From Paraburkholderia sediminicola (GTDB lineage: Bacteria; Pseudomonadota; Gammaproteobacteria; Burkholderiales; Burkholderiaceae): a DNA stretch of 64,000 nucleotides. Positions 50,040-58,342 of this stretch are shown here, piece after piece. The DNA lies in contig NZ_CADIKC010000001.1 in the NCBI RefSeq assembly GCF_902859805.1, forward strand, positions 558,001 through 622,000, read 5' to 3'. A program made the translations under genes and the position numbers. The notes under the pieces were generated by a model. The model searched no databases, was not told the origin of the DNA, and saw nothing but the letters and a program-made list of their open reading frames with translations. Positions within the stretch are counted from its first letter, which is position 1, and every line of letters begins with the position of its first letter.

Positions 50040-51248
50040 TCACTCCCCCGGCCGCAACTTCTTAACCTCAGCATCCGAAGGCTGCACACTCCCCCCATCG
50101 ATATACCGATAAGAAGTCATCACCCCCTTACCGTCTTTAAGACCGGTAACCCCAACAAACGCCCCCATGGTCGACTGATTATCCTGCGCCCGATAAGTAA
50201 TCGGCCCGAAGGGCGTCTCCACCCCCAGCCCCTTGAACGCGGCGGCGAGCTTATCCGGATCGGTAGAACCAGCCTTCTTGATCCCCGCCGCGATCGACAT
50301 CAACGCCGAGTATCCAACCACCGACCCCAGTCGCGGATAATCGTGATATTTCGCCTGATACGCATCGACAAATTTCTTGTTCGCCGCCGTATCGATCGAA
50401 TACCACGGATAGCCCGTCACAATCCATCCGGTCGGCGCCTCCGCTCCCAACGGATCGAGATAGTCCGGCTCGCCCGTCAGCAGCGACACCACGCTGCGAT
50501 CCTTGAACAAGCCGCGCGTATTGCCCTCGCGCACAAACTTGCCGAGATCGGCGCCGAACAGCACGTTGAAAATTGCATCCGGCTTCGCGTCGGCAATTGC
50601 CTGCGACACCGCGCCCGCGTCGACATTGCCCAGCGGCGTCGCCTGTTCGGCGACGAACTCCACGTCCGGCTGCGCCGCTGTCATCAGCTTCTTGAACGTC
50701 GCCACCGCCGACTGTCCGTACTCGTAGTTCGGATACACAAGCGCCCAACGCTTCTTCTTCAGCTTCACCGCCTCGGGCACCAGCATCGCCACCTGCATAT
50801 ACGTCGACGGACGCAGACGGTACGTGTATTTGTTGCCGTCGGCCCAAACGATCTTGTCGGTCAACGGCTCGGCCGCGAGGAAGAAAATCTTCTTCTGCTT
50901 CGCGAAGTCGGTCAACGCAAGACCGGTGTTCGACAGGAACCCGCCGAACAACAATTGCACCTGCTCGCGTGCAATCAACTCCTGCGCGACGCGGATGGTG
51001 TCGCCCGGATTGCCGTTGTCGTCGCGCGACACCACTTCAAGCTGTTTGCCGAGTACGCCACCCGCCGCGTTCACCTGCTCGAGCGCGAGATTCCAGCCGT
51101 TCTTGTAAGGCCCGAGAAAGGCGGGCTGCGCCTTATAGCTGTTGATTTCACCAATCTTGATGGTCTGCTGTGCACTCGCGCCAACGGCCGCGAGCGATAG
51201 AACCGTTGAAACCGTGAGGCGAGAGATCCATCCTGCGCGCGTGGTCAT
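50040..51248 (-). CDS. Branched-chain-type ABC transporter substrate-binding protein
   Basis: A 402-residue periplasmic solute receptor of the LivJ/HAAT family. The ATG at 51248 with GGAG is chosen; the signal peptide is residues 1-26 (ASA cleavage). Typical parts are IKIGEINSYKAQPAFLGPYKNGWNLALEQVNAAGGVLGKQLEVV, DDNGNPGDTIRVAQELI and the YPNYEYGQSAVATFKKLM hinge. It is last in the minus-strand cluster, 155 bases after the molybdenum subunit, and serves the LivFGHM-type genes. The ligand is presumably the N-heterocyclic acid degraded by this cluster rather than an amino acid. Confidence 0.92.
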   Translation of the reverse strand: MTTRAGWISRLTVSTVLSLAAVGASAQQTIKIGEINSYKAQPAFLGPYKNGWNLALEQVNAAGGVLGKQLEVVSRDDNGNPGDTIRVAQELIAREQVQLLFGGFLSNTGLALTDFAKQKKIFFLAAEPLTDKIVWADGNKYTYRLRPSTYMQVAMLVPEAVKLKKKRWALVYPNYEYGQSAVATFKKLMTAAQPDVEFVAEQATPLGNVDAGAVSQAIADAKPDAIFNVLFGADLGKFVREGNTRGLFKDRSVVSLLTGEPDYLDPLGAEAPTGWIVTGYPWYSIDTAANKKFVDAYQAKYHDYPRLGSVVGYSALMSIAAGIKKAGSTDPDKLAAAFKGLGVETPFGPITYRAQDNQSTMGAFVGVTGLKDGKGVMTSYRYIDGGSVQPSDAEVKKLRPGE

Positions 51249-51403
51249 GCGTTTCTCCGTTATCAAAAGGATTGCGGGAATGCGGTCGTTTTTATCAAGC
51301 GTTGAAGCGTTTGGCGATTCGTCCGGCGAACCGTATTGCGAATTGTGCTGCCAGTGGTGCTACGGGCGATGCTGCGAGTCATGCTGCAGTACGTTTGGCG
51401 ATT

Positions 51404-54400
51404 TCACTCTGCCCGCGGCGTCGCGCGAATTCTCGCCACGCTCGCTGTGACGTCCTGCCATGCCGGCTTGCCGCCGGCAAATTGCTGACGCAGGTAAGTC
51501 ACGAGTTCGGCGACCTGGGCGTCGTTGAAACTGTCGCGGTAAGCCGGCATCGTACCGAGTTCAGGCCGCGCAGGCGAGCCGATACCGTCGAGAATCACAC
51601 GAATCAGATTATCAGGCGTCGTGCTGTGCAGATTCGTGTTAAGCGCAAGCGACGGATGCGCACCGAACAATTGCGGTCCACTGCCCGTGTGATGACAGGC
51701 TGCACACGCGCCGTCGAAGAGACGCGCACCGAGACCCGTTGCCGCGCCCGTGATCGTACTGGCCTGCTCGTATTGACGCGCCATCGCCACCGGATCCGCA
51801 TTGGGCTCCAGCGGACTCAACGACGCCAGATACGTGGCCATCGCGCGAATATCGGTGTCGGGCAACACCGCCAGATCGTTGACGACCGGCGCCATCGGTC
51901 CGGCCGCGACACCATGCAGCGGCGCATGCCCGTAGCGCAGATAGCTGAACAGTTCGTCCTCGCTCCAGGGCACGGGCGCGTTGGAAAGCGTCGACAGCGC
52001 GGGTGCCTCCCACCCTTCCGCCACGCCGCCGCCCATGAAGGCGGCACCGGTTTTCTCGGCGCCGAATGCATTGCGCGGCGTATGGCATGCGCTGCAATGG
52101 CCGAGGCCGTTCACGAGATACGCCCCGCGATTCCATTGCGCACTCTGTGTCGCACTGGCGGTAAACGTATTGCGTCCGAGGAAAAGCCCGTTCCATACAG
52201 CCATCAAAGGACGCACGCTGAATGGATAGGCGAGCTTCGTTTCCGGCGGTCTGGAACGCACCGGCGTTTGCGCCATCAGATACGCGTAGAGCGCTTTCAG
52301 ATCGTCGTCGGACGTGTTCCTGAACGACGTGTACGGGAACGCGGGATACAGATGATGGCCGTCTCGGCTGATGCCTTGCCGCATTGCCCGCATGAATGCG
52401 TCGAGCGACCATGTGCCGATCCCGGTTTGTCCGTCAGGCGTGATGTTGGTGCTGTAGATGGTGCCGAATGGCGTATCGAGCGGTTTGCCGCCGGCATTCG
52501 GCACGCCGTTGTGCGCGGTATGACAAACCGCGCAATTGCCCAGCGCCGCCAGCAGTTTGCCGCGCGCCACCAATTCGGGCGCAAACGCGCTCGCGAGCGG
52601 CGGCGTAATCGGCGCCATGGCTTGTGGCGTCAAAGCCAATGCACCGAGCCAGCCGGCCGCACCCGCGGCAATTGCGCCGAGAAAACCGAGCCGCCAGCGC
52701 TTCTTCTTGCGCGCCGCCGCATCTTCCGCTTGCGCATCGGCAAGTGCAGCGCGGATCGTCTCCGGGGTGAACGGCGGTCTGCGAAAACGCACACCTGTCG
52801 CGTCGTACAGCGCATTGGCGATCGCCGCGGCACCAGGCAGCGACGCTGATTCGCCTGTGCCCATCGGTGGCTCGCCGTGGCGCGGCATCATCACGACTTC
52901 GATCACCGGCACTTCGCGGAACGTCAGAATCGGATACGCGCCCCACTCCTGGCTCGTCACCGCGTTATCGCCGAACGTCACGCGTTCTTTCAACGCACGG
53001 CTGGTCGCCTGAATCACGTTGCCGTGTATCTGATGACGCACTCCGTCAGGATTCACCATAGTGCCGGTGTCCTGGCCGACCACCACGCGCGTCACTGCGA
53101 GTTCGCCGCTCTTGCGATTGACTTCGACGTCAGCGACCCACGCTGACCATGCCGCGCCAAAACCGGGGAATTTGCTGTGCACGTAGCGGGCGTAGGCGAA
53201 ACCTCGGCCACGCGCAATGTCGCCCTCTTCCTGATCATCTTTCAAGGCGATGTTGCGAGGTTGCCAGCCAGCCTTCTCGGCCACGGCCTTCACGAGATCG
53301 ATCGCGCGCGGATCGGTCAGATGCTTCAAACGAAACTCGACCGGGTCTGCGCCCGCCTCAGCCGCGAGTTCGTCGATAAAGGATTCATGCGCGAAGGTGT
53401 TCGGCAAGGCCGACACGCCCCGTAACCAGGACGCGCGCACAATCGGTGGCGTGTCGTCGCAGACAATGCGCATGGTCCGGTAGTCGTACGGCGGCACCGA
53501 CGTGCGGTCGCCCATTTCGAATACTTGCGGCTGCGCGGAAATGGTTCCGGTGAGTAGCAACGCTAACGTGGGCGCATCGTTCGAGGGATAGCGCGTCGCG
53601 AAATCGTAGGCAGCGAGCTCGCCTTCCGCGCTCAAAGCGCCGCGCACGTCCATCAATTGCGCGGCGCCCTTCGGCTCCCATGCATGCTCGTCTTCGCGCG
53701 ATAGTTGCACGCGCACCGGACTGCCGGTTGCGCGCGACAGCAGCGCGGCGTCGGCGGCGACATCGTCCGCACAATTGCGACCATAACAGCCCGCCGCGTC
53801 CATCCGCACGATTTCGATGTTCCCTTCATCCAGCGCCATCAGCAACGCGAGATCGGCGCGCAACGAATGAGGGTTCTGCGTGCCGGACCAGACTTTCAGC
53901 TTCGCATCGCGGTAGTCGGCCACCGCGCACGACGGTCCAATCGACGCATGCATCTGAAACGGCCATACGTAGGTGCGTTCCAGCGTTCGGGCAGGGTCTT
54001 GCGCGAGTGCTGCGTCAACGTCGCCTTCGATCACCAGATCGCGTCGCCTGGCCGGATTCGCTCTTAGCGCGGCTTCCACTTCCTCGCTGGTTTCGAGCGC
54101 AGGCAAACCCTCGACCGCTTTCCACTGCACATGCAGGCGCTTCACCGCCTGCTGCGCGACCTCTTCGCGCTCAGCCACGATGCCGACAAAATCGCGGATC
54201 ACCACGACCTTGACGATGCCTGGCAAATCGCAGACCGAAGCTTCATCGACATGCAACAGACTGTTGCCCATGAAGTCGCCCTGCGCGACACCGGCATACG
54301 GTGGACGGACAACGCGCCCGTGCAGCATGCTAGGCACACGCACGTCATGCACGAAACTCAATTCCCCGGTCGCCTTCGCCGGAATATCGACACGTGGCGT

Positions 54401-55015
54401 GCTCTTGCCAACGATCTTGTACGCGTCCGGCGATTTCAAAGGCGCATCGGTGGCAAGGTCCAATTCGATGCGCCGCCCGGTGATCAATTCGCCGTAGGCA
54501 ATGCTTTTTTCCGTCCCGCCATCGCGCGTGAAAACCACACCGTCTCGCACATCGAGTTGCTCTGTGCTGACATTCAGGCGCGCGGCCGCTTCCGCCAGAA
54601 GGAACTGACGTGCTTGTGCCGCTGCATGCCTGAGTGGCACCGCCGATATCTGGATCGTCGCGCTTGCAATCGTCGGCCCCTGATTCGGCGCCTCGCTGGT
54701 GTGGCCGAGTACGACCGACACACGCGTCAACGGCACATCCAGTTCTTCCGCAACGATCTGCGCGAGCGCGGTGCCGATGCCGGTACCGAGATCGACGTGA
54801 CCGTTGAACGCCACCACGCTGCCGTCGTCGCGCACCACGAGAAACATGTCCGCCTCGGTCGGCACGAACGACGAGCGCGACCCCGGCTGACCGATCGCAG
54901 GCTTCACCGGCGCCTGTGGCGGCCGCGTGATGATGAGCACGCTCTGCGCGTCATAGAGCTGTCGTCGTGACAGCGGCGCGGAACGTCGATCGACGCTGAA
55001 ATCCGGCCCTGTCAT
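51404..55015 (-). CDS. Molybdenum hydroxylase large subunit fused to tri-haem cytochrome c (NicB-like)
   Basis: A 1203-residue fusion. Residues 1-765 are the xanthine-dehydrogenase-type molybdopterin domain (VVAFNGHVDLGTGIGTALAQIVAEEL, MHASIGPSCAVADY, AAGCYGRNCADDVAADAALL). A single membrane helix at about 772-798 after RKKKRWR separates it from three cytochrome c units with haem motifs CAVCH (C828), CSACH (C974) and CAACH (C1104). The layout places the hydroxylase in the cytoplasm and the haems in the periplasm, handing electrons to the respiratory chain. Nicotinate dehydrogenase NicB has the same composition. Its start overlaps the end of the [2Fe-2S] gene by four bases (55012-55015). Confidence 0.92.
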   Translation of the reverse strand: MTGPDFSVDRRSAPLSRRQLYDAQSVLIITRPPQAPVKPAIGQPGSRSSFVPTEADMFLVVRDDGSVVAFNGHVDLGTGIGTALAQIVAEELDVPLTRVSVVLGHTSEAPNQGPTIASATIQISAVPLRHAAAQARQFLLAEAAARLNVSTEQLDVRDGVVFTRDGGTEKSIAYGELITGRRIELDLATDAPLKSPDAYKIVGKSTPRVDIPAKATGELSFVHDVRVPSMLHGRVVRPPYAGVAQGDFMGNSLLHVDEASVCDLPGIVKVVVIRDFVGIVAEREEVAQQAVKRLHVQWKAVEGLPALETSEEVEAALRANPARRRDLVIEGDVDAALAQDPARTLERTYVWPFQMHASIGPSCAVADYRDAKLKVWSGTQNPHSLRADLALLMALDEGNIEIVRMDAAGCYGRNCADDVAADAALLSRATGSPVRVQLSREDEHAWEPKGAAQLMDVRGALSAEGELAAYDFATRYPSNDAPTLALLLTGTISAQPQVFEMGDRTSVPPYDYRTMRIVCDDTPPIVRASWLRGVSALPNTFAHESFIDELAAEAGADPVEFRLKHLTDPRAIDLVKAVAEKAGWQPRNIALKDDQEEGDIARGRGFAYARYVHSKFPGFGAAWSAWVADVEVNRKSGELAVTRVVVGQDTGTMVNPDGVRHQIHGNVIQATSRALKERVTFGDNAVTSQEWGAYPILTFREVPVIEVVMMPRHGEPPMGTGESASLPGAAAIANALYDATGVRFRRPPFTPETIRAALADAQAEDAAARKKKRWRLGFLGAIAAGAAGWLGALALTPQAMAPITPPLASAFAPELVARGKLLAALGNCAVCHTAHNGVPNAGGKPLDTPFGTIYSTNITPDGQTGIGTWSLDAFMRAMRQGISRDGHHLYPAFPYTSFRNTSDDDLKALYAYLMAQTPVRSRPPETKLAYPFSVRPLMAVWNGLFLGRNTFTASATQSAQWNRGAYLVNGLGHCSACHTPRNAFGAEKTGAAFMGGGVAEGWEAPALSTLSNAPVPWSEDELFSYLRYGHAPLHGVAAGPMAPVVNDLAVLPDTDIRAMATYLASLSPLEPNADPVAMARQYEQASTITGAATGLGARLFDGACAACHHTGSGPQLFGAHPSLALNTNLHSTTPDNLIRVILDGIGSPARPELGTMPAYRDSFNDAQVAELVTYLRQQFAGGKPAWQDVTASVARIRATPRAE

Positions 55016-55533
55016 GCACGCACTCCTTCACGCACGGAGTTTTGCTCAGCGAGCAGTTCGGCCGCGCGCTGCACGGCGCGCACAATCTCGACATGCGTGC
55101 CGCAGCGGCAAAGGTTGCGCGACAGTTCCCGCCGGATCGTCTCGACGCTCGGATGCGGATCGCGATCGAGCAACGCTTTGGCGGTCATGATCATGCCGTT
55201 CAGGCAATAGCCGCACTGCGCGGCCTGTTCTTCGATAAACGCCTGCTGCACTGGATGCAGTGCGACACGCGTGCCCAGTCCTTCGAGCGTGGTGATCTCG
55301 CGCCCCAAGGCAACCTTCGCAGTCGTCACGCAGGAACGCGTCGGCATGCCGTCGAGCAGGACCGTACACGCGCCACACTCGCCAAGTCCGCAGCCGAATT
55401 TCGGACCGTTCAACGCGAGATCGTTACGCAGCAGATAAAGCAGCGGCGTGTCCACAGCGGCGCTGACGAGATGCGTCACGCCGTTGACGTGTAGCGCGAG
55501 AGGCGCCGGGCGGTTCATGACAATGCCGGCCAC
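55012..55533 (-). CDS. [2Fe-2S] subunit of the molybdenum hydroxylase (NicA-like)
   Basis: A 173-residue small subunit. The plant-type cluster is ligated by C48, C53, C56 and C68 (FGCGLGECGACTVLLDGMPTRSC); the second all-helical cluster by C107, C110, C142 and C144 (CGYCLNGMIMTAKALL, NLCRCGTH). It overlaps the next subunit by four bases and follows the enamidase-like gene after 16 bases. Start at 55533 or at the ATG at 55518. Expected to pass electrons from molybdenum to the haems of its partner. Confidence 0.93.
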   Translation of the reverse strand: MAGIVMNRPAPLALHVNGVTHLVSAAVDTPLLYLLRNDLALNGPKFGCGLGECGACTVLLDGMPTRSCVTTAKVALGREITTLEGLGTRVALHPVQQAFIEEQAAQCGYCLNGMIMTAKALLDRDPHPSVETIRRELSRNLCRCGTHVEIVRAVQRAAELLAEQNSVREGVRA

Positions 55534-55549
55534 GCCGTGCGGCGCGCGT

Positions 55550-56749
55550 TCAAAGCACCACCGGCACTTCGGTCGCCGGTGGCGTATTACGGCTGCGCCG
55601 GCAGCGGATCAAGCCATCGATCATCACCATGCCGACACCAGGAATATCGCCGAGTTGCACACTCTCCAGCAGCGTATCGGCAGCCGTGTGCTGCGCGCGG
55701 TCCATGAAGACGAGGTCGGCGGGGCGGCCCACTTCGATCAACCCTTGCCGCAGATTGCGTTGCCGTGCGGTATTGCCGGTCGCGAAGCAGAAAGCGATTT
55801 CTGCGGGGACATCGGCGAGACTGGAGATCAGCGCGATCATCCGCAGAATGCCGAGCGGCTGCACGCCGGAACCCGCCGGACTATCGGTGCCGAGAATGAT
55901 CCGATGCGGACACTTCAATTCGATCGCATGACGTGCGGTGAGCAAGGCGATCCGTTCGTTGCCGTTGTGAACGATCTCGAGCGCCCGGCTCGATTGCTCG
56001 CACAGATCGCATACGTGCCGATAGGAAAGCGACGTATGGCCGCCATTGATGTGGCCGATCACGTCCGCGTCAGCGGCGAGCACCACGTCCCGATCGATCA
56101 GACCCGAGCCCGGAATCGACGGACCGCCCGTGTGAATCGTGCTTTGGATGCCGTACTTGCGGGCCCAGGCGACCATCTGCGCCGCTTCTTCGCCGCCTTT
56201 CACGCTGCCGAGTCCCACTTCGCCGAGCAGCTTCACACCCGCTTCCGAGAGCTCCTTGAAGTCCTCCTCGACCATGCCCTTCTCGATCACCGGCGCACCA
56301 GCCATGACTTTCACGCCACCGCCGACACCTGCGCCACGCATTCCTTCGAACGAACGTTGAGCCGTAATGGCAAGTGCCTTTACGCCAATCACGTCTTTCG
56401 GACGGCCAGGCAAATGCACTTCGCCGGCGGAAATCATCGTCGTCACGCCGCCGTTCAGGTTCGATTCGATCCAGCCCATCTGATTCTGGCGCGGCGTCCA
56501 GTCGCCGAACACCGGATGCACGTGCGAATCGATCAGGCCTGGAGCGACAGTGGTGCCTTTACAGTCGACGGTGGTCCGCGCGCCTTCGAGGTCGCAATCT
56601 TTCTCTCGGCCGATGGCGACGATCACGCCGTCATCGATCACCAGCGTGTTCGCATCGAGAATCGGCTGGTCGATATCGCCGGATAACAGCAAGCCGATGT
56701 TCGTTACCGCGACCTTGCCCGACAAGCCTGTCAACGTCTCTGCTGCCAT
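55550..56749 (-). CDS. Enamidase-like amidohydrolase
   Basis: A 399-residue cyclic amidohydrolase that closely resembles the enamidase of Eubacterium barkeri, which opens 1,4,5,6-tetrahydro-6-oxonicotinate to 2-formylglutarate and ammonia. Metal ligands are all visible: H76 and H78 in DSHVHP, Glu in LGEVGLGS, His in IHTGG and IGHINGG, Asp in GTDSPAG. Shared words are GGVTTMISAGE, PGRPKDVIGVKALAIT and SRNTPPA near the end. The ATG at 56749 has AGGAGAGG. It lies between the transporter and the hydroxylase genes, as expected for the ring-opening step. Confidence 0.88.
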   Translation of the reverse strand: MAAETLTGLSGKVAVTNIGLLLSGDIDQPILDANTLVIDDGVIVAIGREKDCDLEGARTTVDCKGTTVAPGLIDSHVHPVFGDWTPRQNQMGWIESNLNGGVTTMISAGEVHLPGRPKDVIGVKALAITAQRSFEGMRGAGVGGGVKVMAGAPVIEKGMVEEDFKELSEAGVKLLGEVGLGSVKGGEEAAQMVAWARKYGIQSTIHTGGPSIPGSGLIDRDVVLAADADVIGHINGGHTSLSYRHVCDLCEQSSRALEIVHNGNERIALLTARHAIELKCPHRIILGTDSPAGSGVQPLGILRMIALISSLADVPAEIAFCFATGNTARQRNLRQGLIEVGRPADLVFMDRAQHTAADTLLESVQLGDIPGVGMVMIDGLIRCRRSRNTPPATEVPVVL

Positions 56750-56822
56750 CTGCCTCTCCTTTCGCACCGACTGCCCGTCGTCGGATGCGTGCACAGCCTG
56801 CACGCATCCGACGCCAATGGAA

Positions 56823-57536
56823 TCACACGCTCAGATAAGCGCGCCTGACTGTTTCGTTCTTTGCGAGTTCGCCGATCGTACCGCTGAAGCGGATCTGCCC
56901 TTTTTCGAGGACGTATGCGCGATCGCTGACCAGTTCGGCGAAGTGCAGATTCTGTTCCGACAATAGAATCGACAGCCCTTCGCGCTTGAGTTCGAGAATC
57001 ATGTTGGCCATCTGCTCGACGATCACGGGCGCGACGCCCTCGGACGGTTCATCGAGCAGTACCAGATACGGATTGCCCATCAGCGTGCGCGAGACGGTGA
57101 GCATCTGCTGCTCGCCGCCGCTCATCTGGCCGCCGGGACGTTTCGGCATTTCGCCGAGATTGGGGAAGAGGCGGAACAGCTTTTCCGGCGTCCACTCAGG
57201 CGCACCTTCACGTGGCGGCTGACGGCCCGTATCGAGGTTCTCCATCACGGTCAGATCGGAGAACACCCGGCGATCTTCGGGGACGAATCCCATGCCCATG
57301 CGGGCGATCCGATACGGCGGCAACGCCGCGATGTTTTGCCCGCGAAAACGGACTTCTCCCTGACGCCGCGGCAGCAGACCCATCACGGCTTTCATCGTCG
57401 TCGATTTGCCGGCGCCGTTGCGACCCATTAGCGCGACGACTTCGCCGCGGCCGACTTCGAGGCCGACGTCGAACAGAATGTGCGCGCGGCCATAGAACGC
57501 GTTGAGGCCGGCGACTTTCAGCATCGGCTCGCTCAT
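56823..57536 (-). CDS. livF: ABC transporter ATPase, LivF-type
   Basis: A 237-residue ATPase. Walker A GRNGAGKST, signature QMSGGEQQ, Walker B LVLLDEPSEGVAP, and a LivF-type ending (RAYLSV). The four-base overlap with the next ATPase gene (ATGA) shows coupling. It is a dedicated transporter part of this catabolic cluster. Confidence 0.95.
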   Translation of the reverse strand: MSEPMLKVAGLNAFYGRAHILFDVGLEVGRGEVVALMGRNGAGKSTTMKAVMGLLPRRQGEVRFRGQNIAALPPYRIARMGMGFVPEDRRVFSDLTVMENLDTGRQPPREGAPEWTPEKLFRLFPNLGEMPKRPGGQMSGGEQQMLTVSRTLMGNPYLVLLDEPSEGVAPVIVEQMANMILELKREGLSILLSEQNLHFAELVSDRAYVLEKGQIRFSGTIGELAKNETVRRAYLSV

Positions 57537-58342
57537 TGCAGCGCTCCTTGTCCTTGATGGCCGCCCGCCGCTTCATGCAGCGGCGCGCGTGGCTGGAAGG
57601 TCTTGCCGGTGCCGAAATAGACTTCCTGCACGCGTGCGTCGTTGCGGATCGTTTCGGCATCGCCCTCGGCGATCAACTTGCCGCGCGCGAGCACGATCAT
57701 GCGATCGGCGTACGCGAATACAACGTCCATACTGTGCTCGGTAAACAGCACGCCGATTTTGTGCTCGGTGACGAGTCGCTTGGTCAACGCCATCAGCTCG
57801 TTGCGCTCCTTTGGCGCCATGCCGGCAGTAGGCTCGTCCATCAGTAATAGCTTTGGACGGTTCGCCAAAGCGATAGCGAGTTCAACGCGCTTGACGTCGC
57901 CGTATGCGAGCACACCGCAGGCGCGGCTCGCGTCGGCGCCCATGCCGACGTGTTCGAGCAGCGTCATGGCTTCATCCGCATAGCGCAAGCCTGCGGGTTT
58001 CCAGAGCCCGAATGTCTTTCGTTCACGCGAGACCAGCGCCATCTGCACATTTTCGAGCACGGTCATCGAATTGAAGGTCGCGGCAATCTGAAATGTGCGG
58101 CCGACGCCCAGGCGCCAGATATCGCGTGGCCGCATGCCGACCAGCTCATGATCGTTGAGACGAATCGAACCGGACGACGGCTGCAGTTGCCCGTTGACCA
58201 TGTTGAAGCAGGTCGACTTGCCCGCTCCGTTCGGACCCAGCAGCGCCAGCAGTTGACCGGCTTCGAGATCGAAGGAAACATCGTCGACCGCTTTTAGCCC
58301 GCCGAACGATTTGGAGAGGCCGGAGACGCGCAGCAAGCTCAT
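57533..58342 (-). CDS. livG: ABC transporter ATPase, LivG-type
   Basis: A 269-residue ATPase. Walker A GPNGAGKST, a LivG-type signature reading LAYGDVKRVELAIAL (usually LSYGEQ), Walker B KLLLMDEPTAGM and a switch histidine in FTEHSMDVVFAYADR. Start and stop each overlap neighbours by four bases. Confidence 0.95.
   Translation of the reverse strand: MSLLRVSGLSKSFGGLKAVDDVSFDLEAGQLLALLGPNGAGKSTCFNMVNGQLQPSSGSIRLNDHELVGMRPRDIWRLGVGRTFQIAATFNSMTVLENVQMALVSRERKTFGLWKPAGLRYADEAMTLLEHVGMGADASRACGVLAYGDVKRVELAIALANRPKLLLMDEPTAGMAPKERNELMALTKRLVTEHKIGVLFTEHSMDVVFAYADRMIVLARGKLIAEGDAETIRNDARVQEVYFGTGKTFQPRAPLHEAAGGHQGQGALQ

Noticed and set aside
51272..52849. Plus-strand open frame (525 codons)
   Set aside because: It is antisense to the cytochrome part of the hydroxylase fusion.
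55448..56686. Plus-strand open frame (412 codons)
   Set aside because: It is antisense to the enamidase-like gene, with no domain or ribosome site.
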